Assembly (NCBI GenBank): GCA_009908845.1
Contig: JAAAOQ010000233.1
Coordinates: 1-36,256, forward strand
Direction of reading: 5' to 3'
From: Gammaproteobacteria bacterium
GTDB lineage: Bacteria; Pseudomonadota; Gammaproteobacteria; Chromatiales; Chromatiaceae
DNA length: 36,256 nucleotides
Below are positions 24,904 to 32,094 of this stretch, in pieces; position 1 is the stretch's first letter; each line of letters opens with the position of its first letter. Made by a program: the position numbers and the translations under genes. Below the pieces are notes generated by a model. That model saw only the letters and a list, made by a program, of their open reading frames with translations, ran no database searches and had not been told where the DNA came from.

Positions 24904-25612
24904 TCGCGAGGCTCGGGTCCAGCGCGATCACCGCCATCGGCCAAGACTGAACCGGCGTCGTCAGATCGATCGCGACGGCGGACGGCGGTTCGCGCTGGTC
25001 GAGCCATTCTTCATGCCAGGCTGGCTCGGTGTCGCCTTCGATCCGGCCGAAGTAGTCGAGACCGAAGCGCTGAACCGCCGGGAGTAGCACGGTGCGGCCT
25101 TGGGCACCAGCGGCCAGATCCTGGTCGAACGGGCCCGCGTCGAGCATGGAGGCGCCGGTCTCGAGCAACGGTTCCCAGGGCGGGAAGTCGTTACCGCCCT
25201 CGAGGATATCAGGGTGCAGCAGCCAGCGGGTCAGCACCAGGCGCGGCGCAGTCTCGGTCTGCTCCAGGTTCAGCCTCAGGATGTAGAGTCCCGGGATACC
25301 GACATGCTCGGACAGCGGCGCGACCCATTCGATCGCTTGCGGCTCCCCGGCAAAGACCGGTTGCTCGGACCCATCGATGACGACGCGCTCTGGGCGGTGC
25401 TGGCGCAGGCTCCGGGCGATGAACTGGCGCGCGACGCGCAGGTCGGCGACCCGCTCGGAGGTCGTCTCGACCGCCTCCCAGCCGCGTGATCCGAGGCGCA
25501 GCCCCGAGAACAGCAGGATGGTGATGATGCCGATCAAGGCGAGGGCGATCAGCAGCTCGACCAGCGTGAAGCCGCGCGCCGGCGACCGGTGAGTCGGCGC
25601 TTCCCGAGCCAT
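24878..25612 (-). CDS. gspJ: Type II secretion minor pseudopilin GspJ
   Basis: This protein of 244 aa has leader peptide MAREAPTHRSPARG, then FTLVELLIALALIGIITILLF with Phe+1 and Glu+5, the substrate pattern of prepilin peptidase GspO. The globular part has the GspJ features RVADLRVARQFIARSLRQ and ETAPRLVLTRWLLHP. It forms the pseudopilus tip complex with GspI and GspK. ATG 25612 overlaps the gspI stop by one base (TGATG); the longer frame to 25684 runs inside gspI and is rejected. Confidence 0.92.
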   Translation of the reverse strand: MAREAPTHRSPARGFTLVELLIALALIGIITILLFSGLRLGSRGWEAVETTSERVADLRVARQFIARSLRQHRPERVVIDGSEQPVFAGEPQAIEWVAPLSEHVGIPGLYILRLNLEQTETAPRLVLTRWLLHPDILEGGNDFPPWEPLLETGASMLDAGPFDQDLAAGAQGRTVLLPAVQRFGLDYFGRIEGDTEPAWHEEWLDQREPPSAVAIDLTTPVQSWPMAVIALDPSLASDADESLR

Positions 25613-26052
25613 CAGAAATCCGGCTCCTGGCCCAGCCGGATGGTGCGCAGCGTGACGCGGCGGGTCCCGCTGGCGCTGGGCCAAGAGGCCACAGCGCTGA
25701 CCTGGTACGACGCAAAGGCTGCCGCGTCGCCGAGCCAGCCGCCGGGCTGGTAGGGCGCGATCGAGATGACCCAGTCCATGCCGTCCTCGGGGTCGCCGCT
25801 GTAAACGCCCTCCTCGAGCGGTATCGAGACGCCGACACCCTCGAGCTTGGCCTCGGCGAGTGCGACGGCCCGGCTATAGGTCTCGTTCAGCGCGGTGGTG
25901 TTGAGCGCCCGCGAGAAGATCTGGAGCAAGACACCGAGACTCAGCGCCAGGATCGCGAAGGCGACCAGGACCTCGAGCAGCGAGAAGCCACGCTGTCCGG
26001 TACGACCCTGACGGCCTGCCCTGTGGCCAGCCCTGTGAATCGGCCCGCTCAT
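25612..26052 (-). CDS. gspI: Type II secretion minor pseudopilin GspI
   Basis: This protein of 146 aa has leader ending GQRG, then FSLLEVLVAFAILALSLGVLLQIF with Glu+5. Downstream, RAVALAEAKLEGVGVSIPLEEGVYSGD and WVISIAPYQPGG are typical of GspI. It initiates the pseudopilus tip with J and K. The start ATG overlaps the gspH stop by 4 bases (ATGA) and the stop overlaps the gspJ start by one base, so H-I-J are tightly coupled. Confidence 0.93.
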   Translation of the reverse strand: MSGPIHRAGHRAGRQGRTGQRGFSLLEVLVAFAILALSLGVLLQIFSRALNTTALNETYSRAVALAEAKLEGVGVSIPLEEGVYSGDPEDGMDWVISIAPYQPGGWLGDAAAFASYQVSAVASWPSASGTRRVTLRTIRLGQEPDF

Positions 26053-26510
26053 TCAGGCTCCCAATCGGCGATGAGGATGCGCCCGGTCAGCCAGTTGACG
26101 CCGACCTGATAGCCGCGATCGCCCTGCTTGAGGATCACGCGGCCGCCGGAAGAGGTTCCGTCGGGATAGAAACGGATACCGCCGATGCGCTCGCTCTCCA
26201 TCTCGTCCCGGGCTGCGATGAGCTCGAGCTCGAGGCCATCGGGCAGCGCGCCGTCGCGGTTGCGGCCCGGGATGCGATAGCGCCCGGCTTCGATGTCGAG
26301 ACGCCAAGCGGCATCCTGACCGCTGGCGATCGCAATCTCACGGGTCTGACGCAGGGCGCCGGCGGTGCGCCGCGCAGCGGCCTTGAGCTCGACACCGGGC
26401 AGCGCCGCGGTAATCAGCGGCGGCGTCAGCGCGAGCAGCAGACCGCCGATCGCGAGCACCACGATCAGTTCCACGAGCGTAAAACCGCCGATGCGCATGC
26501 GCTCGTTCAT
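26049..26510 (-). CDS. gspH: Type II secretion minor pseudopilin GspH
   Basis: This protein of 153 aa has leader MNERMRIGG, then FTLVELIVVLAIGGLLLAL with Glu+5. The domain AAARRTAGALRQTREIAIASGQ and IRFYPDGTSSGGRVIL matches GspH. The frame opens at a TTG at 26585 but the ATG at 26510 gives a normal short leader (26498 is another possibility). It follows gspG after about 205 bases, an unusually long gap for this operon, which holds no gene that I can see. Confidence 0.9.
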   Translation of the reverse strand: MNERMRIGGFTLVELIVVLAIGGLLLALTPPLITAALPGVELKAAARRTAGALRQTREIAIASGQDAAWRLDIEAGRYRIPGRNRDGALPDGLELELIAARDEMESERIGGIRFYPDGTSSGGRVILKQGDRGYQVGVNWLTGRILIADWEPE

Positions 26511-26715
26511 GGCGGAATGCGTCGCGGCCAATCGGCTCGCGGGACACTTAGAAGCACGAACAGAACGCCCTCTATAGCTCAACAAATCAGCAACTTGTGC
26601 GGGCTAGCCGGGCATTTTGATAGGGGCTCTTAGCCGCCCAGCAGCTCCCGGCGCAGGCCACCAGGCGCGATCGCGGCAGTATTGGGCACAATGGAGCAGC
26701 GCCGAGCGGGGCGCC
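26511..26715. other. Intergenic gap between gspG and gspH
   Basis: About 205 bases with no supported gene. No clear hairpin, terminator or promoter is recognised. gspG and gspH are normally close together, so this spacer is longer than expected. Confidence 0.5.
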
Positions 26716-27162
26716 TCATGAACTCTCCCAGCTCGTGATGTCCCGATCTTCGCCCTCGCCGCCTTCCTGGCCGTCAGCGCCGAGCGACCAGATATCGTAG
26801 GGGCCGTGCTGCCCGGGTGAGCGGTATTGGTAGTCGTTGCCCCAGGGGTCGTCCGGCACTTGCGCCTTCCTCAGATAGGGGCCGTTCCAGTTCGGCGCAT
26901 TGCCGGGGTCCGAGACCAGCGCTTCGAGTCCTTCGGAGGTGGACGGATAGCGCCCGACCTCGAGCCGATAGAGGTCGAGCGTCGCGCTGAGGTCTTCGAT
27001 CTGCAGCGCGGCGGTCTTGGTCTTCGAGCTGCCGAGGAACTTCATCACCTGGGGACCGACAAGCCCGGCAAGCAGGCCGAGGATCGCGAGCACGACCAGC
27101 AGCTCGACCAGGGTGAAGCCGCGGCTTTTTCGTTCTAGCTTTGAGCGTTGTTGTAGGAGCAT
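26716..27162 (-). CDS. gspG: Type II secretion major pseudopilin GspG
   Basis: This protein of 148 aa is the main building block of the pseudopilus. The leader MLLQQRSKLERKSRG is followed by FTLVELLVVLAILGLLAGLV with Glu+5. The calcium-type C-terminal loop WGNDYQYRSPGQHGPYDIWSLGADGQEGGEGEDRDITSW is split here only by my reading: key parts are WGNDYQYRSPG, YDIWSLGADGQEGG and DITSW, diagnostic for GspG. The open frame begins at 27225 inside the Uma2 gene region, but ATG 27162 yields the usual short leader (ATG 27192 is also possible). It lies just after the Uma2 gene. Confidence 0.95.
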   Translation of the reverse strand: MLLQQRSKLERKSRGFTLVELLVVLAILGLLAGLVGPQVMKFLGSSKTKTAALQIEDLSATLDLYRLEVGRYPSTSEGLEALVSDPGNAPNWNGPYLRKAQVPDDPWGNDYQYRSPGQHGPYDIWSLGADGQEGGEGEDRDITSWESS

Positions 27163-27200
27163 GAGTTCAATCTTCGTGGCTAAATGCAGCATCCAGTCGT

Positions 27201-27806
27201 CTAACCGAACAGCTCGGATACGCACAGGGAAAGATCCGGCGCCTGTTGCGAATACACGCGATCTCCAACGCGGACCAAGCAGGTGTCGCGATAATGCTGC
27301 CCATCTGGAGTGCGATGGACTTCCACGACGCGATCCTGAAGATTCACAATCCAGACTTCCGCGATACCATGCTGGGCATAGAGTGGCAGCTTGACCGAGC
27401 GGTCATAGCTCAGCGACGAGTCTGCAACCTCGATCAACAGCAGCACATCGGCGGCACGCGGCTTGGCGTGCTTGTAATAGTCCGCGCGGAACCGGAGCAG
27501 CATCAGGTCCGGCTCGGGCTCGTTTTGGTCATCCAAGACCAGAGGGCTTTGCACCCACACAAGCGCATCCTTGATTCCACTCCGATGGACGAGATGATTG
27601 AGTTGGCTCGTCAATCCCGCATGCTCGTCACCAATGGGTGGCATGTCAATCACTTCACCGTCGATCAATTCAATGTGATCGTCTTCAGAAAAGATCCCCG
27701 CTTCAGCCATGCGGTGATAATCGGCGCGACACAGCCGATGGCGCTGGCGGTCAAGAATCTGCCGATTCAGCAGCGTTTCTGGGCGAGACAGGGCGACGGC
27801 TTCCAT
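27201..27806 (-). CDS. Uma2 family putative endonuclease (DUF820), inserted in the T2SS operon
   Basis: This protein of 201 aa shows the Uma2/DUF820 pattern of the PD-(D/E)XK superfamily: YHRMAEAGIFSEDDHIELIDGEVIDM, the active-site strand PEPDLMLLR, then LLLIEVADSSLSYDRSVKLPLYAQHGIAEVWIVN (its residues E-V and the later K-Y complete the nuclease motif), and VVEVHRTPDG. Catalytic residues look intact. Its biological role is unknown; the family is abundant in cyanobacteria and some purple sulfur bacteria. ATG 27806 is preferred to the upstream ATG at 27866 because relatives begin shortly before the YHRMAE segment. It sits between gspF and gspG, where no accessory gene is normally found. Confidence 0.85.
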   Translation of the reverse strand: MEAVALSRPETLLNRQILDRQRHRLCRADYHRMAEAGIFSEDDHIELIDGEVIDMPPIGDEHAGLTSQLNHLVHRSGIKDALVWVQSPLVLDDQNEPEPDLMLLRFRADYYKHAKPRAADVLLLIEVADSSLSYDRSVKLPLYAQHGIAEVWIVNLQDRVVEVHRTPDGQHYRDTCLVRVGDRVYSQQAPDLSLCVSELFG

Positions 27807-27889
27807 GAATGTAGAACGCCTCTCATTGCGTGGTCTTAGCAAATGATTCTCGATGTTGTCAGGCATCAGATGTTGCGGACCGTCCTAGT

Positions 27890-27957
27890 GAAACGCTGAT
27901 TGATCAGCGTTTCTCATGCGGGGCAGGAGCCCCGTCTGATTGTTGGCCAGGATGGCC
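27890..27957. repeat. Cluster of three short inverted repeats between gspF and the Uma2 gene
   Basis: Arms GAAACGCTGAT/ATCAGCGTTTC (27890-27900 and 27903-27913) form a perfect 11-bp palindrome with a 2-base loop. CGGGGC/GCCCCG (27919-27924, 27929-27934) and GGCCA/TGGCC (about 27945-27957) follow. No T-run is present, so these are not classic intrinsic terminators. They could be a transcript-stabilising structure downstream of gspF, or an insertion scar. Confidence 0.7.
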
Positions 27958-27970
27958 GATCAGCATCTCC

Positions 27971-29179
27971 CTAGAACACCAACTCGTTCGCACCAAGGAT
28001 GGCCATCAGGATCGAGATGATGATACCAGCGACGATGACGCCGAGGCCGATGATGAGCGCCGGCTCGAGCAGGGTCAGCAGGCGCTGGACGCTGGTTCGG
28101 GTCTCGCGGTCGAAGATGTCGGCCACCTTGGCGAGCATCGCGTCGAGGGTGCCGGACTCCTCGCCGACGCGGATCATCTGCAGCGCCAGCTGCGGCAGCA
28201 CGCCGCGGCTGGTCAGCGGTTCGGCAAGGCCGCGTCCATGCTTGAGGTCCTCGGCGGTCTCGTCGAGACCGTCGCCGATCTTGCGGTTGTTCACGATCTC
28301 CTTGGCGAGGTTGAGCCCACTGAGCAGCGGCAGCCCGTTCTTGAGCAGCGTCGAGAGCGTGTGGCAGAGCCGCGCCGTCTCCATCTTCCAGATCAGATCG
28401 CCGAACAGCGGCAGCGCCATCACCCTGTAATCGAAGCGGCGGCGGTTGTCCGGGTTCTTCAGCCAGCGCTCGAGCACCACGGCGATCACAGCAACCAGCA
28501 CCAGCAGCGCCCACCAGTAGTCGCGGAACAGGTCGCCGGCACCGACGACGAGCCGGGTCGGGGTCGGCAGGGCCGCGCCCATGTCCTCGAAGAGGATGGT
28601 GAACTGGGGCACGACGAAGACGAGCAGCATGATCACCGAGAGGCCGGCCACGACCAGCAGGATCGACGGATAGACCAGCGCCGAGGTCACGGTGCCACGG
28701 AGCTCGGCGCTGCGCTCGAGATAATCCGCCAGCCGGCCGAGCACCTGATCGAGCGCGCCGCTGGCCTCGCCGGCCCGCACCATGTTGACGTAGAGCTTCG
28801 GGAACTGGCCGCCCTGGGCCTCGAGTGCGGTCGAGAAGGTTGCCCCGCCGCGCACCCGCTCCTGCAGATCCATCAGCACCCGTTTGACGTGCTCTTCCGG
28901 CGTCAATTCGGTGAGCACGCCGAGCGAGCGGTCCAGCGTCAGACCCGATTCCAGCAGGGTCGCGAGCTGGCGGGTTATGCTCTCGATGTCCTTAGCCTGG
29001 AGCCCGCGCTGGCGCCGGCGCGCGAGCTGGGCGGTCAGTCCGCCTGCCGAGCGCGTCTTCAGCGGCAACAGCCCGTCGGCCTGCAGCCGCGCGATCAGGG
29101 TCGCCTCGTCGGCCGCCTCCTGCTCGCCCTCGACCTCCTCGCCATCGAGCTTGACCGCTTTATAGAAGAATCGAGGCAT
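27971..29179 (-). CDS. gspF: Type II secretion inner-membrane platform protein GspF
   Basis: This protein of 402 aa has the two cytoplasmic repeats of the family (SITRQLATLLESGLTLDRSLGVL and RLCHTLSTLLKNGLPLLSGLNLAKE) and membrane helices at about 168-192, 220-242 and 373-397. The signatures ALVYPSILLVVAGLSVIMLL, VVPQF and MIRVGEESGTLDAML are also present. It sits at the centre of the inner-membrane platform and couples GspE ATP hydrolysis to pseudopilus assembly. ATG 29179 (MPRFFYKAVKLDG) is the family start; the frame to 29254 overlaps the preceding coiled-coil gene. It is separated from gspE by that extra gene. Confidence 0.94.
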   Translation of the reverse strand: MPRFFYKAVKLDGEEVEGEQEAADEATLIARLQADGLLPLKTRSAGGLTAQLARRRQRGLQAKDIESITRQLATLLESGLTLDRSLGVLTELTPEEHVKRVLMDLQERVRGGATFSTALEAQGGQFPKLYVNMVRAGEASGALDQVLGRLADYLERSAELRGTVTSALVYPSILLVVAGLSVIMLLVFVVPQFTILFEDMGAALPTPTRLVVGAGDLFRDYWWALLVLVAVIAVVLERWLKNPDNRRRFDYRVMALPLFGDLIWKMETARLCHTLSTLLKNGLPLLSGLNLAKEIVNNRKIGDGLDETAEDLKHGRGLAEPLTSRGVLPQLALQMIRVGEESGTLDAMLAKVADIFDRETRTSVQRLLTLLEPALIIGLGVIVAGIIISILMAILGANELVF

Positions 29180-29222
29180 GGCTGTGCGGTGGATCGAGCA
29201 CTGGGGCAGCAGTGTCCATCCT

Positions 29223-29618
29223 TTAGAGCAATTTGACCAGCGCGGCAATGGCACCGACCTGCGCGAACATCAGTGGGATCAGCCAGGCCAATAGGGTGTT
29301 TCGACTGCGCTCGATCTCCGTTTGCAGTTGTCCCCGCATGCGCTCGATCTCCGTTTGCAGCTGTCCGCGCATGTGCTCGATCTCTGTTTGCAGTTGTCCG
29401 CGCACCTGTTCGATCCGCACTGTCAGGTCTGCGCGTATCTGCTCGATCTCTCGTTGCAGGCGCAGCTCGGTCTCACCCAGGTGCTGCTGAGTCGCGAGAT
29501 CGGGAAGATGCGGGTAGCGTTCCTCGAGCTGCTCGAAGGCATCGGCGATCACGCGCGCGCGGGCGCGATCGTCGGGTGCGCTTGCAAGGGCTTCGTAGAG
29601 CTCGACGGCAGAGAGCAT
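29223..29618 (-). CDS. Coiled-coil, tail-anchored protein (DUF1640/CCDC90-like) between gspE and gspF
   Basis: This protein of 131 aa has a helical N-terminal part (LYEALASAPDDRARARVIADAFEQLEERY), then a long coiled coil built from 11-residue units of the type RGQLQTEIE(R/H)M, and a C-terminal membrane helix LLAWLIPLMFAQVGAIAALVKLL. This arrangement resembles DUF1640/CCDC90-type proteins, whose bacterial function is unknown. The coiled coil is encoded by 33-bp tandem DNA repeats. It is not a known T2SS component, but it is co-oriented and lies 43 bases before gspF. Whether it interacts with the secretion platform is open. Confidence 0.75.
   Translation of the reverse strand: MLSAVELYEALASAPDDRARARVIADAFEQLEERYPHLPDLATQQHLGETELRLQREIEQIRADLTVRIEQVRGQLQTEIEHMRGQLQTEIERMRGQLQTEIERSRNTLLAWLIPLMFAQVGAIAALVKLL
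29308..29439. repeat. 33-bp coding tandem repeats
   Basis: Three well-conserved 33-bp units (29308-29340, 29341-29373, 29374-29406) and a diverged fourth (29407-29439) encode hendecad repeats of the coiled-coil protein. They keep the reading frame. Confidence 0.9.
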
Positions 29619-29736
29619 ACCTGGGTGGCCTCGGTTCGGCGGCCTGGGTGACGGGCAGTCAGAACGATCAGTGACGATAGACGATTAAGCTGCTGAGCAG
29701 CAAGCGTTTCCAGTGAAAAACACCTCGCGATGATCG

Positions 29737-32079
29737 TTAGTCGACTTCGGCCACGCGCAGTACCTCCTCGATCGTGGTGCGTCCGTCGAGTGCCTTGCGG
29801 AGTCCGTCCTGGTACATGGTTTCCATGCCTTCGTCGATGGCGATGCGCTTGATGTCGGTCGCGGTAGCGTGCGAGAGGATGGCTTGGCGAAGGGCCTCGG
29901 ACATGAGCAGCACCTCGCTGATGACGAGACGCCCACGATAGCCGGTGCCGTTGCACTGGTCGCAGCCGACGGCCCGGTGAAGGTCGACGACGCCTGACAA
30001 CCCCTTGATGTGGGCGAAACGCGCGGCCAGCTCCGGCTGTGCCCGGTACGAGGTGCGACAGGTTGGACAGAGCCGCCGCACCAGCCGTTGGGCGAGGATA
30101 CCGTTGATGGTGCTGGTGAGCAGGTAGTCTTCGACGCCCATGTCGAGCAGACGGGTCACGCCGCTAGGGGCATCGTTGGTGTGCAGTGTGGAGATCACGA
30201 CGTGGCCGGTCAGCGCCGATTGCACGGCGATGCGGGCCGTCTCGAGGTCGCGCATCTCGCCGACCATGATGATGTCCGGGTCCTGGCGGACGATCGCACG
30301 CAGGGCGCCGGCGAAGGTCATGCCGATCGAGGATTTGACGGGGATCTGGTTGATGCCGGGGACCTGATACTCGACCGGATCCTCGACCGTGATGATCTTG
30401 CGGTCCTCGGTGTTGAGCCGGCTCAGCGCCGTGTATAGCGTCGTGCTCTTGCCGCTGCCGGTCGGTCCAGTGACCAGGAAGATGCCATAGGGTTGATCGA
30501 GCACCTTCAGCATCCGCTCGCGCGGCAGGCCGTCGAAACCGAGCGCATCGAAGTCGAAGCGGACGCTCTCCTTGTCGAGCAGACGCATCACCACGCTCTC
30601 GCCGAACATGGTCGGGACGGTGGAGACGCGCAGATCGAGCTCCTTGCCCTGGATGCGCTGCGGGATGCGGCCGTCCTGCGGCAATCGGCGCTCGGCGATG
30701 TTAAGCTTGGCCATGATCTTCACGCGCGAGATCACGGCCGCGGTGGAGCTGACCGGCGGCGAGTCGGCCTCCTTGAGGATGCCGTCGATGCGGTAGCGCA
30801 CCTTGAGCTGGTCGGCGAAGGGCTCGATGTGGACGTCGGACGCGCGCGAATCGACCGCGCGCTGCAGGATCTGGTTGACCATCCTGATCACTGGTGCCTC
30901 GCTGGCCAGATCGCGCAGGTGCTCGATGTCCTCCTCGCTGAAATTGCCGAGCTCGGCCTGGGCCTCGGCCTCGGCATCGCTCGGCTGCTCGTAGAGGCGC
31001 TCGAGCACCGCCTGGATCTCGGTCGGCAGACCAACCTTGAGGACGATCTCCTTACCGGTTGCCATCCGCAGCGCCTGGGTGGTGAAGCCGTCGAGCGGAT
31101 CAGCAACCGCGATGCCGAGCACCTGCTCGGTCTCGAAAAGCGGCACGACCTTGGCGTCTTTCAGGAAGCGCAGGCTCAGTTCATCCTCAGCGACCGGGGT
31201 GTCGGGATAGTCGTCGGCGCCGATCAGCGGGATCGAGAGCACCTCGGCCGCCGCTGCGGCCATATCGCGCTCCGAGACCAGGCCGAGGCGAACGAGCATC
31301 GAGCGAAGCGGGTCGGCGCTCTCTTCGGTGAGCTTGCGCGCCCGCGCGAGGTCGCCCGGTGAGCACTTGCCGCGTTGTTGCAGCACCTCGATCAGCCGCT
31401 GCTCAGGAGTCGGACCGCGCGTCGTCGCGACGATCGGGTCTTCAGCCGACCCGGACTCGTCGGGACGATCGGAAATGACTTGATCAGTTCCATTCGGGTC
31501 ATCGGCACGGCTCTGACGAGCGCCGCCATTCCCAGGACCGGCATCCCCAGGACCGCAATCCCCAGAACCGCCATCGGCAGGTCGGGCATCAGCACGAACG
31601 GCAGCGCCAGCAAGGGCAACCGCGGCACCCGTCGCATCAAGAGCGGCATCGTGGGGGCGCGCAGAGTCCGGAATCGCAGCCTCCAGGCCGGCATCGGCAC
31701 GACCTGCATGGTCGGGAGCGGCATCGTCCACGCGGCCAGCCTGAGGCAGGCCGTTGTCAGCGCGGCCCGCGCTGGTACCGCCTTGGCCTGCTTGTGCTGA
31801 CCGCTTCTCAGGAAGCGCGCCCCCAGGCGGGCGGATTAATGGGCGAGCCGCGTCGAGGCGGTCCGCGACAAGGTCGCCGGCGCCCGGCTCCCTGTCGAGC
31901 TCGACCGGTTGAGGGTCGTTCAAGCTCCCGTCGCCGAACAGACCGAGCTTGGGCTCGCGCCGCTGCGCGTGCGCATTGAGCGTCGTCTCAACCTTGTCGC
32001 CGATGTCCGCGGTCGCCCGCGGTCCAACTCGCGCGGCGGCGTTTTCGTTCGGATCGGCTGAGATGTCGCCCTGTTTCAT
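29737..32079 (-). CDS. gspE: Type II secretion ATPase GspE with a long low-complexity N-terminal extension
   Basis: This hexameric ATPase of 780 aa energises pseudopilus assembly. Family parts start near residue 225: the N1/N2 domains (EQRLIEVLQQRGKCSPGDLARARKL, LVRLGLVSERDMA). The motor follows with Walker A GPTGSGKST (about 538-546), Asp box ITVEDPVEYQVPGINQI, Walker B DPDIIMVGEMRD (about 600), His box and the zinc-binding CPTC..CDQC cysteines (about 670 and 708). Residues about 1-220 are an extra disordered stretch rich in Ala, Asp, Gly, Pro and Arg, partly made of 15-bp tandem repeats. GspE is usually 500-600 aa. ATG 32079 is preferred to TTG 32085. It starts 15 bases after the dehydratase stop, implying a common transcript. 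Confidence 0.94.
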   Translation of the reverse strand: MKQGDISADPNENAAARVGPRATADIGDKVETTLNAHAQRREPKLGLFGDGSLNDPQPVELDREPGAGDLVADRLDAARPLIRPPGGALPEKRSAQAGQGGTSAGRADNGLPQAGRVDDAAPDHAGRADAGLEAAIPDSARPHDAALDATGAAVALAGAAVRADARPADGGSGDCGPGDAGPGNGGARQSRADDPNGTDQVISDRPDESGSAEDPIVATTRGPTPEQRLIEVLQQRGKCSPGDLARARKLTEESADPLRSMLVRLGLVSERDMAAAAAEVLSIPLIGADDYPDTPVAEDELSLRFLKDAKVVPLFETEQVLGIAVADPLDGFTTQALRMATGKEIVLKVGLPTEIQAVLERLYEQPSDAEAEAQAELGNFSEEDIEHLRDLASEAPVIRMVNQILQRAVDSRASDVHIEPFADQLKVRYRIDGILKEADSPPVSSTAAVISRVKIMAKLNIAERRLPQDGRIPQRIQGKELDLRVSTVPTMFGESVVMRLLDKESVRFDFDALGFDGLPRERMLKVLDQPYGIFLVTGPTGSGKSTTLYTALSRLNTEDRKIITVEDPVEYQVPGINQIPVKSSIGMTFAGALRAIVRQDPDIIMVGEMRDLETARIAVQSALTGHVVISTLHTNDAPSGVTRLLDMGVEDYLLTSTINGILAQRLVRRLCPTCRTSYRAQPELAARFAHIKGLSGVVDLHRAVGCDQCNGTGYRGRLVISEVLLMSEALRQAILSHATATDIKRIAIDEGMETMYQDGLRKALDGRTTIEEVLRVAEVD
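31525..31584. repeat. 15-bp tandem repeats inside the gspE N-terminal extension
   Basis: Four successive 15-bp units (31525-31539, 31540-31554, 31555-31569, 31570-31584) of type G(C/G)(C/A)ATCCCCAGGACC encode pentapeptides such as CGPGD, AGPGN. The period is a multiple of three, so copy number change would keep the frame. Confidence 0.85.
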
Positions 32080-32094
32080 GCTCAATCGCCCTCG

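Noticed and set aside
27890-27913. Intrinsic terminator after gspF
   Set aside because: The palindrome is perfect but no T-run follows on the transcribed strand.
27830-29236. 468-aa plus-strand frame antisense to gspF
   Set aside because: gspF is unmistakable on the minus strand; the opposite frame has no domain and low-complexity polar composition.
29308-29439. Possible CRISPR array (33-bp repeats)
   Set aside because: Units are contiguous with no spacers and encode a coiled coil in frame.
29689-29718. Small GCTGCT/AGCAGC hairpin plus AGCGTTTC between gspE and the coiled-coil gene as a matching insertion-site repeat of 27890-27913
   Set aside because: Shared words are only 7-8 bases and in different order; too little to call a common element.
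31525-31584. Possible CRISPR or regulatory iterons (15-bp repeats)
   Set aside because: There are no spacers, and the units lie inside the gspE reading frame and follow a codon period.
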